Below, piece by piece: positions 8,760-16,798 of a stretch of DNA of 64,000 bases (position 1 is the first letter of the stretch; each line of letters starts with the position of its first letter). Location: positions 1 through 64,000 of the forward strand of contig URYN01000007.1 of the NCBI GenBank assembly GCA_900552135.1, written 5' to 3'. This DNA comes from an uncultured Clostridium sp. GTDB taxonomy: Bacteria > Bacillota > Clostridia > TANB77 > CAG-508. A program made the position numbers and the translations under genes. The notes below the pieces were generated by a model. The model was not told the origin of the DNA. It worked only from the letters and a program-made list of their open reading frames with translations, and searched no databases.

Positions 8760-10388
8760 TTACATCTTTTGCTTTTTTGCAGAAAATATTAAGCCAACAA
8801 ATAAAGGTTGTGGTCTATCTGGTCTAGATTTGAATTCAGGGTGGAATTGTCCTGCAATAAAGAATGGGTGCAATTTTTTATCAAGCTCCACAATTTCAAC
8901 CAAATTTCCATCTGGAGATGTTCCAGAAATTTTTAATCCTTTTTTTTCCATTGCTTCTCTGTACTTATTGTTATATTCAAATCTATGTCTGTGTCTTTCT
9001 GATATTTCTTTCTTACCATATAATCCACTTGCTAGACTTCCGTCTTTTATTACACAAGGATAAGCTCCTAATCTCATGGTTCCACCTTTTTTATTTACAT
9101 TTTTCTGAGTTTCCATTATGTGTATAACAGGATTCTTGCAATCTGGTTCAAACTCTTCTGAATTTACGTCCTCTAGTTTTAGCACATCTCTTGCAAATTC
9201 TACAACAGCCATCTGCATTCCCAAACATATTCCTAAGAATGGAATTTTATTTTCTCTTGCATATTTTATAGCTGTAATTTTTCCCTCGATTCCTCTATTT
9301 CCAAATCCTCCAGGAACTATAATTCCATCAAATTTTTCTAATTTTTCCTTCACATTTTCTTCATTTATTGTCTCAGAGTCCACAAGCTTTACTTTTACTC
9401 CAACGTTGTTAGCATATCCAGCATGTTTAATACTTTCTATAACAGACAAATACGAGTCTTCTAATTTTATGTATTTTCCAACAATAGCAATGTAGACTTT
9501 TTTCTTATCATCTTTAAATTGATTATCTACCTCTTTAAAGTTCTCTATCATTTTCTCCCATTTTTCATTCTTAGGAAGATTATTTTCTAATTGCAAATGT
9601 TTACAAACTTCTACTGCCAAGCCTTCTTTTTCAATCATTAGAGGAACTTCATATAAATTACTTGCTGTCATATTAGCTATTACATTTTGCGGTCTAACAT
9701 TACAGAATAATGCAATTTTTTCTCTTATCGATTTTGTAATCGGAATCTCTGTTCTGCACACTAATATATCTGGTTTTATTCCAAGTGATTGAAGCTCTTT
9801 TACTGAGTGTTGTGTCGGCTTAGATTTTAATTCTTTTGAACCTGATATGTATGGCAATAAAGTTACATGAATATATAAAACATTTTCCGGATCATTTTCT
9901 AATCCAACCTGTCTAATTGCTTCCAGAAAAGGTAAGCTTTCAATGTCTCCAACAGTTCCACCTATTTCTGTAATAACAATATCCACACCAGATTTTCCTA
10001 AAGAATATACTTTATCTTTAATTGCATTTGTTATATGTGGAATTACCTGAACAGTTTTTCCCAAGTAATCTCCTCTTCTTTCTTTTTCTATTACTTCACT
10101 ATATATTCTTCCTGTTGTTATACTAGAATTCTTCGTTAAAGACTCATCTGTAAATCTCTCATAATGTCCCAAATCCAAGTCGGTCTCGGCTCCATCATCT
10201 GTAACAAAAACCTCTCCATGCTCATAAGGGCTCATCGTACCTGGATCTATATTTATATAAGGATCAAACTTTTGATTTGCAACCTTATATCCTCTATTTT
10301 TAAGAAGCCTTCCTAGCGATGCCGCTGTAATTCCCTTTCCAAGCCCTGATACAACTCCTCCTGTAACAAAAATATATTTAGTTTCCAT
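8760..10388 (-). CDS. pyrG: CTP synthase
   Basis: Makes CTP from UTP, ATP and glutamine; the last step of pyrimidine nucleotide synthesis. The 542 residues show the synthetase domain (start KYIFVTGGVVSGLGKG, then the loop DPYINIDPGTMSPYEHGEVFVTDDG) and a class I glutamine amidotransferase domain from about residue 300 (GGFGNRG, nucleophile in FLGICLGMQ, and the HPEFKSRP end with the catalytic His-Glu). Length and motifs are complete. The ribosome site is GAGGAGG. It appears to be a single-gene unit with a hairpin downstream; the upstream 230 bases contain only the terminator of the previous gene. Confidence 0.98.
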   Translation of the reverse strand: METKYIFVTGGVVSGLGKGITAASLGRLLKNRGYKVANQKFDPYINIDPGTMSPYEHGEVFVTDDGAETDLDLGHYERFTDESLTKNSSITTGRIYSEVIEKERRGDYLGKTVQVIPHITNAIKDKVYSLGKSGVDIVITEIGGTVGDIESLPFLEAIRQVGLENDPENVLYIHVTLLPYISGSKELKSKPTQHSVKELQSLGIKPDILVCRTEIPITKSIREKIALFCNVRPQNVIANMTASNLYEVPLMIEKEGLAVEVCKHLQLENNLPKNEKWEKMIENFKEVDNQFKDDKKKVYIAIVGKYIKLEDSYLSVIESIKHAGYANNVGVKVKLVDSETINEENVKEKLEKFDGIIVPGGFGNRGIEGKITAIKYARENKIPFLGICLGMQMAVVEFARDVLKLEDVNSEEFEPDCKNPVIHIMETQKNVNKKGGTMRLGAYPCVIKDGSLASGLYGKKEISERHRHRFEYNNKYREAMEKKGLKISGTSPDGNLVEIVELDKKLHPFFIAGQFHPEFKSRPDRPQPLFVGLIFSAKKQKM

Positions 10389-10528
10389 TTATAAAATCCT
10401 CCTCTTATTATATTTTAATTAATTTTAGTATTTTGAATCATTATTATATTTTTATTATTAAGCAAATCATTAACCTTTCAAAATTTATTCATGTATAAAA
10501 TTAAATGCAAACAAATTATGAAAAATTG

Positions 10529-10587
10529 TTTTAAAAACAAAAATAGACTAAATTTACACCGAAAAAAAGGTGTTTTTTTTTAGTCTA
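10529..10587 (-). terminator. Terminator of the membrane-protein gene at 10622
   Basis: TAGACTA (10544-10550) pairs with TAGTCTA (10581-10587), with an inner ACACC/GGTGT helix. On the minus strand it runs into TTTTTGTTTTT. It ends 35 bases past the stop of the gene at 10622. Confidence 0.75.
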
Positions 10588-10621
10588 CTTTTTGTATACA
10601 AACTTTATTATTGTTATCAAA

Positions 10622-11929
10622 TTAATATTGCCATGCAAAACTATCCAATATACTGTCTAATGTATTTTCTAGCTCTGCATCATCCTTTGTATTGAATGTA
10701 TATCCTGTAAGATATGCAAGTTTTCCATCCTTATAAATATAGTAATAATAATCTATTTCTTCTGGATCACTATCATATTGCATTTTTGCTTTTACTGTTT
10801 GGTAACCATTCTTTGAAGTTACAACATTAATATCATATTGTTCTGGTTGGATACTTTCTTTGATATAAGATTCTACAACAGTCTTTACCTCATCAATAGA
10901 TGCAAAGTTATCTGTTGTTGAATCAATTGTATTTTCTCCATCAGCATTTGCATGATCATAGTTAACATTTATTATTGCAGGTTGTGCAGAATAGTCTATT
11001 GTATTTGTTTCTTGATTTTCATAGCTTGGTACAGAATTTATATATCTGTAATATGACCATCCCTCTTCAGCACTGTATTCATTATATACATTCCAATTAC
11101 TTGGGATTTCAAATTTTATATCACTATTTTGTATAAGATTTGTTCCTGTTCCTCCTGTGAATATAGCAACAATAGCAAAAATTATAACAAGAATCCCAAT
11201 TGTAATACCAACAATTTTTCCTGTAGAAGGCTTTTTCTTTATTGAGCTCTCTTCAGATTCTTGATAGAAGTATTTTCCCTTATATTTCTTTATAATTCCA
11301 TAGCTTGTTAATTCTTTAAAATAAATATTCTTATTTTTGTCTTCAACCTCTGCAAACACCTCTTCTTTAGTCATTGAATTTTCTTGAGATTTTGCATTAT
11401 ATTTTTCAAATATTGGTTTTATAACCTTTATTGCACTTTCCTTAATTTTGATTTGTTCTTCAGTATTTGAAACAGTCAAATTTATATCTTCAACATTATT
11501 TGCTAATTGCTTTTTTATTGAACTAGTTACAACGCTTGCTCCAAGTACAGTAAATATAACTGTAATAAAATAATCTTTTACTATTGCAGTGGAAAAATCA
11601 TTAAATGAATATAAATTCTTAATAGACTGTAGTGTTACTGGCAGACCTTCTTTTGCAAGTAACCATGCAGGTATTATTATCAATGTTGTTACTGATACAA
11701 TTATTATTGCAAGTATCATTATTATTACAGGTAGTTTTTTGTCTATTTTTCCTTTGCATAGTTTATAACCATAAAATTCTCCAGCTGCTATAAGTACAGC
11801 CAATAATGATAGCATCATGTTTCCATATACATACGCTAGCACCCAAGGAATAGTAGCAATAAATCCACCAATTATAGCTCCTATTATTCCAGTTAAATAG
11901 TTTCCCTGTTTCTTTGTTTCGTTTTCCAT
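10622..11929 (-). CDS. Multi-spanning membrane protein, unknown function
   Basis: A 435-residue protein not recognised as a named family. The first 150 residues hold about five hydrophobic spans, with a repeated Gly-rich opening (GIIGAIIGGFIATIPW). A charged region of about 75 residues follows, including KKYKGKYFYQE, then another membrane span at about 236-256 (GKIVGITIGILVIIFAIVAI). The last 175 residues are soluble and rich in Tyr, Asp and Asn (FEIPSNWNVYNEYSAEEGWS), resembling an extracytoplasmic lipid- or ligand-binding beta domain. It has a GGAAGGA ribosome site, its own terminator and no close operon partner. A sensor or envelope-stress role is possible but not shown. Confidence 0.75.
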   Translation of the reverse strand: MENETKKQGNYLTGIIGAIIGGFIATIPWVLAYVYGNMMLSLLAVLIAAGEFYGYKLCKGKIDKKLPVIIMILAIIIVSVTTLIIIPAWLLAKEGLPVTLQSIKNLYSFNDFSTAIVKDYFITVIFTVLGASVVTSSIKKQLANNVEDINLTVSNTEEQIKIKESAIKVIKPIFEKYNAKSQENSMTKEEVFAEVEDKNKNIYFKELTSYGIIKKYKGKYFYQESEESSIKKKPSTGKIVGITIGILVIIFAIVAIFTGGTGTNLIQNSDIKFEIPSNWNVYNEYSAEEGWSYYRYINSVPSYENQETNTIDYSAQPAIINVNYDHANADGENTIDSTTDNFASIDEVKTVVESYIKESIQPEQYDINVVTSKNGYQTVKAKMQYDSDPEEIDYYYYIYKDGKLAYLTGYTFNTKDDAELENTLDSILDSFAWQY

Positions 11930-12021
11930 TTTTGCTCGTCCTTCCTTTTATTTTTACTTCATCATTTTACCACACTAAAAATAAAAATACTAGACAAATT
12001 TTGATTTTTTATAAAATTATT

Positions 12022-12408
12022 TTACTGCTTTTTAATCTTCGGTTTTGCAATTAATGATGCCAAGTATCCAAAGAATACTGCTGCAGCTATTCCTCCTGCA
12101 TTCGCCTTTACGCCTCCAATAAAGGCTCCTACTAATCCATTTTCTTTAACCGCTTCTAACGCTCCTTTTGATAAGTTTGCTCCAAATCCTGTTAAAGGTA
12201 CTGTTGCTCCTGCTCCTGCGAAATCAATTAAATATTTGTAGATTCCTAATCCTCCTAGAATTGCTCCAACTGTAACGAATATAACTAATATTTTAGCCGG
12301 AGTAAGTTTAGTTTTATCTAATAAAATTTGACCTATTATACATATTGCTCCTCCAGTTACGAAACATCTAAGCATTTGAAGCCAGTCTATACTCTGTATA
12401 AATTCCAT
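12022..12408 (-). CDS. spoVAE: Stage V sporulation protein AE
   Basis: A membrane subunit of the SpoVA channel that moves dipicolinic acid into the forespore and out during germination. The 128 residues form three to four hydrophobic helices. Motifs are shared with SpoVAC, notably DFAGAGATVPLTGFG against KFAGAGSLVPITGFA, as expected for these related subunits. It ends the gene order dodecin-spoVAC-spoVAD-spoVAE, the order seen in clostridia that carry only the core C-D-E set. A SpoVAE-type protein rather than a second SpoVAC is indicated by position and length. Confidence 0.92.
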   Translation of the reverse strand: MEFIQSIDWLQMLRCFVTGGAICIIGQILLDKTKLTPAKILVIFVTVGAILGGLGIYKYLIDFAGAGATVPLTGFGANLSKGALEAVKENGLVGAFIGGVKANAGGIAAAVFFGYLASLIAKPKIKKQ

Positions 12409-12447
12409 AAAAAATTCCTCTTTAATGTGTTTTCCACATTCTTTCTT

Positions 12448-13461
12448 TTAATTTTCCTTTACCTCTATAGATATAGCATGTGCTATTCCTGGTATGCTTT
12501 CTCCTTGTTGCATACTGGTTGAATTCATTAGTGCACCTGTTGCCATCAACAATAATCTTTTTATTTTCTTTTCCTGTAATTGCTTAAAAAAGTATCCAGA
12601 AAATACTGTTGCGATGCAGGCACATCCGCTTCCTCCGGAGTGGGTATCTTGCTTTTCTTTATCAAACATTAATACTCCACAGTCGTTGTAATTTGCATTT
12701 ATGTTATATCCTTTGCTTTGGGCCATTTCTCCTAATATTTCTTTTCCTATATAACCTAAATCTCCTGTTATTATTGCATCATAGTAACTTGGTTTTCTTC
12801 CTGTATCTTGAAAGTGTGTTATTAATGTGTCTAGTGCCGCTGGTGCCATTGCCGCTCCCATGTTATTTGCATCTTTTATTCCCATGTCTATAATTTTTCC
12901 TGGTGTGATGTTTGTAATTACTGGGCCATCTCCTGAATCAGATAATACTACTGCCCCTGCTCCTGTTACAGTCCATTGAGCTGTTGGTGGTCTTTGAGTT
13001 CCTAATTCTAGTGGAAATCTGAATTGCTTTTCTGCACTACAGAAGTGGCTAGATGTCGCACATAGCACGTTTTTTGCTGCTTTTCCTTCTATAAATACAG
13101 CTCCTAAACACATACTTTCCACAAATGTTGAACATGCTCCAAATACTCCAAAGTAAGGAATGTTTGAATCTCTAAGTCCAAAATCACTTGAAATACATTG
13201 ATTTAATAGGTCTCCTGCAAAGCAATAATCTATATCGGTTGCTCCCAAATTTGCCTTTGCTATTGCTAGATTTGTTGTTTCTTTTATTATCTTGCTTTCA
13301 GCCTTTTCCCAAGATTTTTCTCCCCAGAATTCATCTTCCAAACATTTATCAAAATACTTTGCCATTGGGCCATCGGCTTCTTTTGGCCCAACAATAGATG
13401 CTGTTTGAACTATTGTTGGCGGATTATCAAAACTTATAGTTTGTTTTCCGACTCTTTTCAT
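12448..13461 (-). CDS. spoVAD: Stage V sporulation protein AD
   Basis: The soluble, thiolase-fold component of the SpoVA complex, which binds dipicolinic acid on the membrane surface. The 337 residues begin MKRVGKQTISFDNPP, the usual family start. An ATG nine bases earlier is less likely because GAAAGG would abut it. Other typical segments are GPKEADGP, FGVFGACSTFVESM (thiolase-like nucleophile region), FRFPLELGTQRPPTAQWT and the C-terminal GSGCACIATVFSG. It lies between spoVAC and spoVAE. Forespore-specific transcription is expected from the family, but I could not identify a sigma-G promoter. Confidence 0.96.
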   Translation of the reverse strand: MKRVGKQTISFDNPPTIVQTASIVGPKEADGPMAKYFDKCLEDEFWGEKSWEKAESKIIKETTNLAIAKANLGATDIDYCFAGDLLNQCISSDFGLRDSNIPYFGVFGACSTFVESMCLGAVFIEGKAAKNVLCATSSHFCSAEKQFRFPLELGTQRPPTAQWTVTGAGAVVLSDSGDGPVITNITPGKIIDMGIKDANNMGAAMAPAALDTLITHFQDTGRKPSYYDAIITGDLGYIGKEILGEMAQSKGYNINANYNDCGVLMFDKEKQDTHSGGSGCACIATVFSGYFFKQLQEKKIKRLLLMATGALMNSTSMQQGESIPGIAHAISIEVKEN

Positions 13462-13600
13462 AAAATTCATCCTTTCTTTTTTAGATTAAAATCTTTCTAA
13501 TTATGCTTTAAATTTTTTCATAATTTTATTTCTACAGATTACACTCATTTAATTAAATTTTGTTAATCTCAATATGAAACTTTCTTATTTCATCATTTTC

Positions 13601-14044
13601 TTATGCAAATAATGTTGCAATAATTCCCACTATTACAGAAGCAGAAATACCAAATACAAGTACTGGTCCTGCAACAGTAAACATTTTTCCTCCAACACCC
13701 ATAACATAACCTTCAGATTTATACTCTATGGCTGGAGATACTATTGAATTTGCAAATCCCGTAATTGGTACTAATGAACCTGCTCCAGCAAATTTTCCAA
13801 TTCTGTTAAACACATTTAAAGCTGTTAGAATAGCTGAAATTGCAATTAATGAAATAGAAACTACTGTTGATGCTATTGTGTTATCCATTCCCTTATACAA
13901 ACAAAAATCTAAAATTAATTGTCCAATAGAACAAATCATCCCGCCAACCCAAAATGCATTAAAACAATCTTTTAATATTGGGGAATTTGGCGACTTTTTA
14001 TCAACATAATCATTATATTCTTTCGATGTATTAATCTTTTCCAT
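13601..14044 (-). CDS. spoVAC: Stage V sporulation protein AC
   Basis: An integral membrane subunit of the SpoVA dipicolinate channel; in Bacillus SpoVAC behaves as a mechanosensitive pore. The 147 residues begin with a short polar stretch (YNDYVDKKSPNSP), typical of SpoVAC, followed by four to five hydrophobic helices containing FWVGGMICSIGQ and KFAGAGSLVPITGFANS. A 16-base gap separates it from the dodecin gene upstream and about 140 bases from spoVAD downstream. Ribosome site GGAGGGAG. Confidence 0.95.
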   Translation of the reverse strand: MEKINTSKEYNDYVDKKSPNSPILKDCFNAFWVGGMICSIGQLILDFCLYKGMDNTIASTVVSISLIAISAILTALNVFNRIGKFAGAGSLVPITGFANSIVSPAIEYKSEGYVMGVGGKMFTVAGPVLVFGISASVIVGIIATLFA

Positions 14045-14059
14045 ACAAACTCCCTCCTT

Positions 14060-14266
14060 TTATTTTCTGTCTCTATCTAATAAAAATGTTATATCTAAAT
14101 CCACATAATACTCCGTTATTTTGCTTCCATTTATTTTTGCTTTTTGATTTAATATTGTCACTCCTGATAAATAATCTATTGTTTTTGAAGCCTCTGCAAT
14201 CGTTCTAACTATTGCGTCTTTCCATGAGACAGTTGAGGTTCCTGTTATCATCAAATGTTTTTCCAT
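14060..14266 (-). CDS. Dodecin family flavin-binding protein
   Basis: A 68-residue protein of dodecin length. The family builds hollow 12-mers that sequester flavins or coenzyme A. The pattern of one helix between beta strands is seen: a strand HLMITGTST, then the helix VSWKDAIVRTIAEASKT with Trp at the flavin-stacking position, then strands with VTILNQKAKI and EYYVDLDITFLLD. It directly precedes spoVAC by 16 bases, so it may be made in the forespore with the SpoVA proteins. That link is inference from position only. Confidence 0.88.
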   Translation of the reverse strand: MEKHLMITGTSTVSWKDAIVRTIAEASKTIDYLSGVTILNQKAKINGSKITEYYVDLDITFLLDRDRK

Positions 14267-14351
14267 TAGAATCTCCTTTCTTATTTCTTTTATAAATAAC
14301 TTTTAATCTTTTTTTATCTTTACCTTTTTTTATAGAATTATGCAAATTTTG

Positions 14352-14393
14352 AAAAAAAATAAATCATATCTTGTCATTTACAAAATATGATTT
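14352..14393 (-). terminator. Terminator of the ffh-rplS operon
   Basis: AAATCATAT pairs with ATATGATTT, extended by CTTGT/ACAAA around a short loop, then TTTATTTTTTTTC on the minus strand. It lies 45 bases past the rplS stop. Confidence 0.8.
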
Positions 14394-14437
14394 ACTTTTC
14401 TATAATTTTATGAAGTTTTATTTTATATTTCTATAAA

Positions 14438-14926
14438 TTATTCTGCTTTTGGAGCTTCTGTTTCAGTTGCTTCTGTAGCAGGTGCTTCTACTGCTGGTTC
14501 TTCAGCTGGAGCAACTGTTTCTTCAACTGCAGGAACTTCTTCTGCTGTTGCTTTTACATCTATATATTTAGATTCAATTTTAGCACCAACATTTTCCTTT
14601 GTCTTAGCAGCCTTTCCTACTCTATCTCTTAAGTAGTATAATTTAGCTCTTCTTGCTTTACCAACTCTTACTACTTCTACTTTCTCTACTAATGGTGAAT
14701 GAATTAAGAATGTTTTCTCAACTCCTACTCCATAAGCGATTCTTCTAACTGTGAATGTAGCGTTAACTCCGCCACCTTGCTTCTTTATAATTATTCCTTC
14801 GAATACTTGGATTCTTTCTCTGTTTCCTTCCTTAATTCTTTGATGTACTCTTACAGTATCACCAACTTTAAGGTCTGGAATCTTATTTTTCAATTGTTCA
14901 TGTTCTATTGATTTTATAATATCCAT
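14438..14926 (-). CDS. rplS: 50S ribosomal protein L19
   Basis: Sits at the 30S-50S interface. Residues 1-115 are a complete L19: DIIKSIEHEQLKNKIPDLKVGDTVRV (shown here in part), HQRIKEGNRERIQVFEGI, the basic SPLVEKVEVVRVGKARRAKLYYLRDR region and GKAAKTKE. The remaining 45 or so residues are an unusual acidic tail rich in Ala, Glu, Pro, Thr and Val, absent from the common 115-residue protein. Similar low-complexity extensions occur in some clostridia. It is the last gene of the ylxM-ffh-rpsP-khpA-rimM-trmD-rplS operon. Confidence 0.97.
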   Translation of the reverse strand: MDIIKSIEHEQLKNKIPDLKVGDTVRVHQRIKEGNRERIQVFEGIIIKKQGGGVNATFTVRRIAYGVGVEKTFLIHSPLVEKVEVVRVGKARRAKLYYLRDRVGKAAKTKENVGAKIESKYIDVKATAEEVPAVEETVAPAEEPAVEAPATEATETEAPKAE

Positions 14927-14956
14927 CGATATTCTCCTTTCTTTAATTTTCTAAAT

Positions 14957-15664
14957 TTAATCAATTTCATTCATGATTTTTTTAGCCTTTTCAATATCTT
15001 CTTTTGAAAGAAGATCTGGCCTTTTTTTATAGGTATTTACTAAAGAACTTTCATTTCTCCATTTTTCTATGTTCTGGTGGTTTCCAGATTGTAACACTTC
15101 TGGAACTTTTCTTCCTAAGAATTCTTCTGGTCTTGTATATTGATTATATTCCAAATATCCCTGTGAGAAAGATTCTTCTTTTGTAGAGTCCTTTGAAAGA
15201 ACTCCATCTACATATCTGCTAACCGCATCTATTAGCACCATTGCTGGTAGCTCTCCACCTGTTAGCACATAATCTCCAATAGATATTTCTTCATCAACAA
15301 TTTCATCTAAAACTCTTTGGTCTATTCCCTCGTAGTGTCCACATAGAAGAATTAAATTACTCTCTTTAGCTAAACTTTGGACTTTTTTCTGGTTTAATTT
15401 TTTTCCTTGAGGTGATAGAAAAATCACTTTTGAATTTTCTGTTTTTACCGATTCGTATGCATCATACACAACGTCAGGTCTTACAACCATTCCTGCTCCA
15501 CCACCATAAGGTGTATCATCTACTTTTTTGTGCTTGTCTTTTGAAAAATCTCTTATATTAACTAAATTAATATTTATAAGATTTTGTTTTGAAGCTCTTT
15601 CAATAATACTATGTTTAAGTGGTTCAAACATTTCTGGAAATAATGTTAGTACATCAAATCTCAT
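14957..15664 (-). CDS. trmD: tRNA (guanine-N1)-methyltransferase
   Basis: Methylates G37 next to the anticodon of tRNAs reading CNN codons, preventing +1 slippage. The 235-residue protein is of the usual length and shows the knotted SPOUT fold signatures: FDVLTLFPEMFEP at the start, the DDTPYGGGAGMV motif, LCGHYEGIDQRV and EISIGDYVLTGGELPAM. It has its typical place between rimM and rplS, 22 bases after rimM. Confidence 0.98.
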   Translation of the reverse strand: MRFDVLTLFPEMFEPLKHSIIERASKQNLININLVNIRDFSKDKHKKVDDTPYGGGAGMVVRPDVVYDAYESVKTENSKVIFLSPQGKKLNQKKVQSLAKESNLILLCGHYEGIDQRVLDEIVDEEISIGDYVLTGGELPAMVLIDAVSRYVDGVLSKDSTKEESFSQGYLEYNQYTRPEEFLGRKVPEVLQSGNHQNIEKWRNESSLVNTYKKRPDLLSKEDIEKAKKIMNEID

Positions 15665-15686
15665 TTTTCTTCTCCTACTAATTTCA

Positions 15687-16193
15687 TTATAAAAGTCCTT
15701 CGATAATATGAACTATTATTTTTCCTTCTTCTAAGTCTACTTGCTTTATTACATCTTTTATTGCTGGAAGTAAAATTTCTTTTCCTTCCTCATTCTTTAC
15801 AGAGTAAATATCGCTACTTCCTCTGTTGAAGATGTCGTTTACTTTTCCAAGCAAATTTCCTTCGTCGGTATATACATCTAATCCAATCAAGTCTGCTATA
15901 AAGTATGTTCCTTCTGGAAGTTTTCTTGCATCTTTTCTATCTATTTTTAGATAGCAACCTTTAAATTTTTGTGCATCTTCCGGATTTTCAATTCCTTTTA
16001 GCTTTAGAATTACCATGTTTTTGCTATATTTTACATGTTCAATTTCGTATAAAATAAGCTCTTTTTTCTTTTCAACATAAACAGTTTTAAGTTCTTCAAA
16101 TCTCTCTAAATCATCTGTAAAAGGATTTACTTTAACTTCTCCCTTTATTCCAAATGTATTTACAATTTGACCAACTTCTAAATATTTCTGCAT
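15687..16193 (-). CDS. rimM: 16S rRNA processing protein RimM
   Basis: Assists maturation of the 30S head by binding S19. The 168 residues hold the N-terminal RimM barrel (LEVGQIVNTFGIKGEVKVNPFTD) and the C-terminal PRC-barrel with YFIADLIGLDVYTDEG and the closing LLPAIKDVIKQVDLEEG. Position between khpA and trmD fits the conserved operon. The start overlaps the intergenic ribosome site GAGAGG. Confidence 0.97.
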   Translation of the reverse strand: MQKYLEVGQIVNTFGIKGEVKVNPFTDDLERFEELKTVYVEKKKELILYEIEHVKYSKNMVILKLKGIENPEDAQKFKGCYLKIDRKDARKLPEGTYFIADLIGLDVYTDEGNLLGKVNDIFNRGSSDIYSVKNEEGKEILLPAIKDVIKQVDLEEGKIIVHIIEGLL

Positions 16194-16208
16194 TCAATAA
16201 CCTCTCAA

Positions 16209-16439
16209 TTATTCTTCAAATATAATTCCAACTTTTTTGTTTTCCTTAGATGTAATAGCTTTCATAACAGTTCTTATTGCTTTTGCAACTCTTCCTTGTT
16301 TACCAATAACCTTGCCCATGTCTTCCTTTGCGACTTTCACTTTAAGTAAAACTCCTCTTTCATCGTCAACTCTAGTAACTTGAACTTGATCTTTTTGGTC
16401 AACTAAATTTTCGAGTATAGTTTTTAAAATTTCTTCCAT
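16209..16439 (-). CDS. khpA: KH-domain RNA-binding protein KhpA
   Basis: A 76-residue single KH domain protein (YlqC/KhpA) that in Gram-positive bacteria pairs with KhpB/Jag and binds many RNAs. The start MEEILKTILENLVD is used because GAAAGG precedes it; a frame opening six codons earlier lacks a site. The KH GxxG loop is seen in GKVIGKQGRVAKAI, flanked by the helices expected. It lies between rpsP and rimM, its standard place. Confidence 0.95.
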   Translation of the reverse strand: MEEILKTILENLVDQKDQVQVTRVDDERGVLLKVKVAKEDMGKVIGKQGRVAKAIRTVMKAITSKENKKVGIIFEE

Positions 16440-16462
16440 AGCTTTGCCTTTCTGCACTAAAA

Positions 16463-16696
16463 TTATTGTGCTTTTTCAATTAAAGCTTTAACTGTGTCTG
16501 TTGGTTTTGCACCATTTTTAATCCATGTAGCAACCTTCTCTTTGTCAAGTTTGATTGTAGCTGGATTTGTCATTGGATCGTATGTTCCAATTTGCTCTAC
16601 TATTCTTCCATCTCTTGGTGATCTAGAATCTGCAACAACAATGTGATAGAATGGAGCTTTTTTAGCACCTGCTCTTTGTAATCTGATTTTTACCAT
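16463..16696 (-). CDS. rpsP: 30S ribosomal protein S16
   Basis: An assembly protein of the 30S body. The 77-residue product begins MVKIRLQRAGAKKAPFYHIV, the invariant S16 start, with GGAGGTG upstream; an earlier in-frame ATG adds 17 unlikely residues. SRSPRDGRIVEQIGTYDP and the AKPTDTVKALIEKA end complete the family pattern. It lies about 100 bases after ffh. Confidence 0.98.
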   Translation of the reverse strand: MVKIRLQRAGAKKAPFYHIVVADSRSPRDGRIVEQIGTYDPMTNPATIKLDKEKVATWIKNGAKPTDTVKALIEKAQ

Positions 16697-16798
16697 TTTT
16701 AATTCACCTCCAAAAAATTTTATAGAATTTATATTAATTTTTTCCATGAAGTTTCAAGAGATTTTTCTCTTTATCTAGGAAAAATATTAAAAACACTT

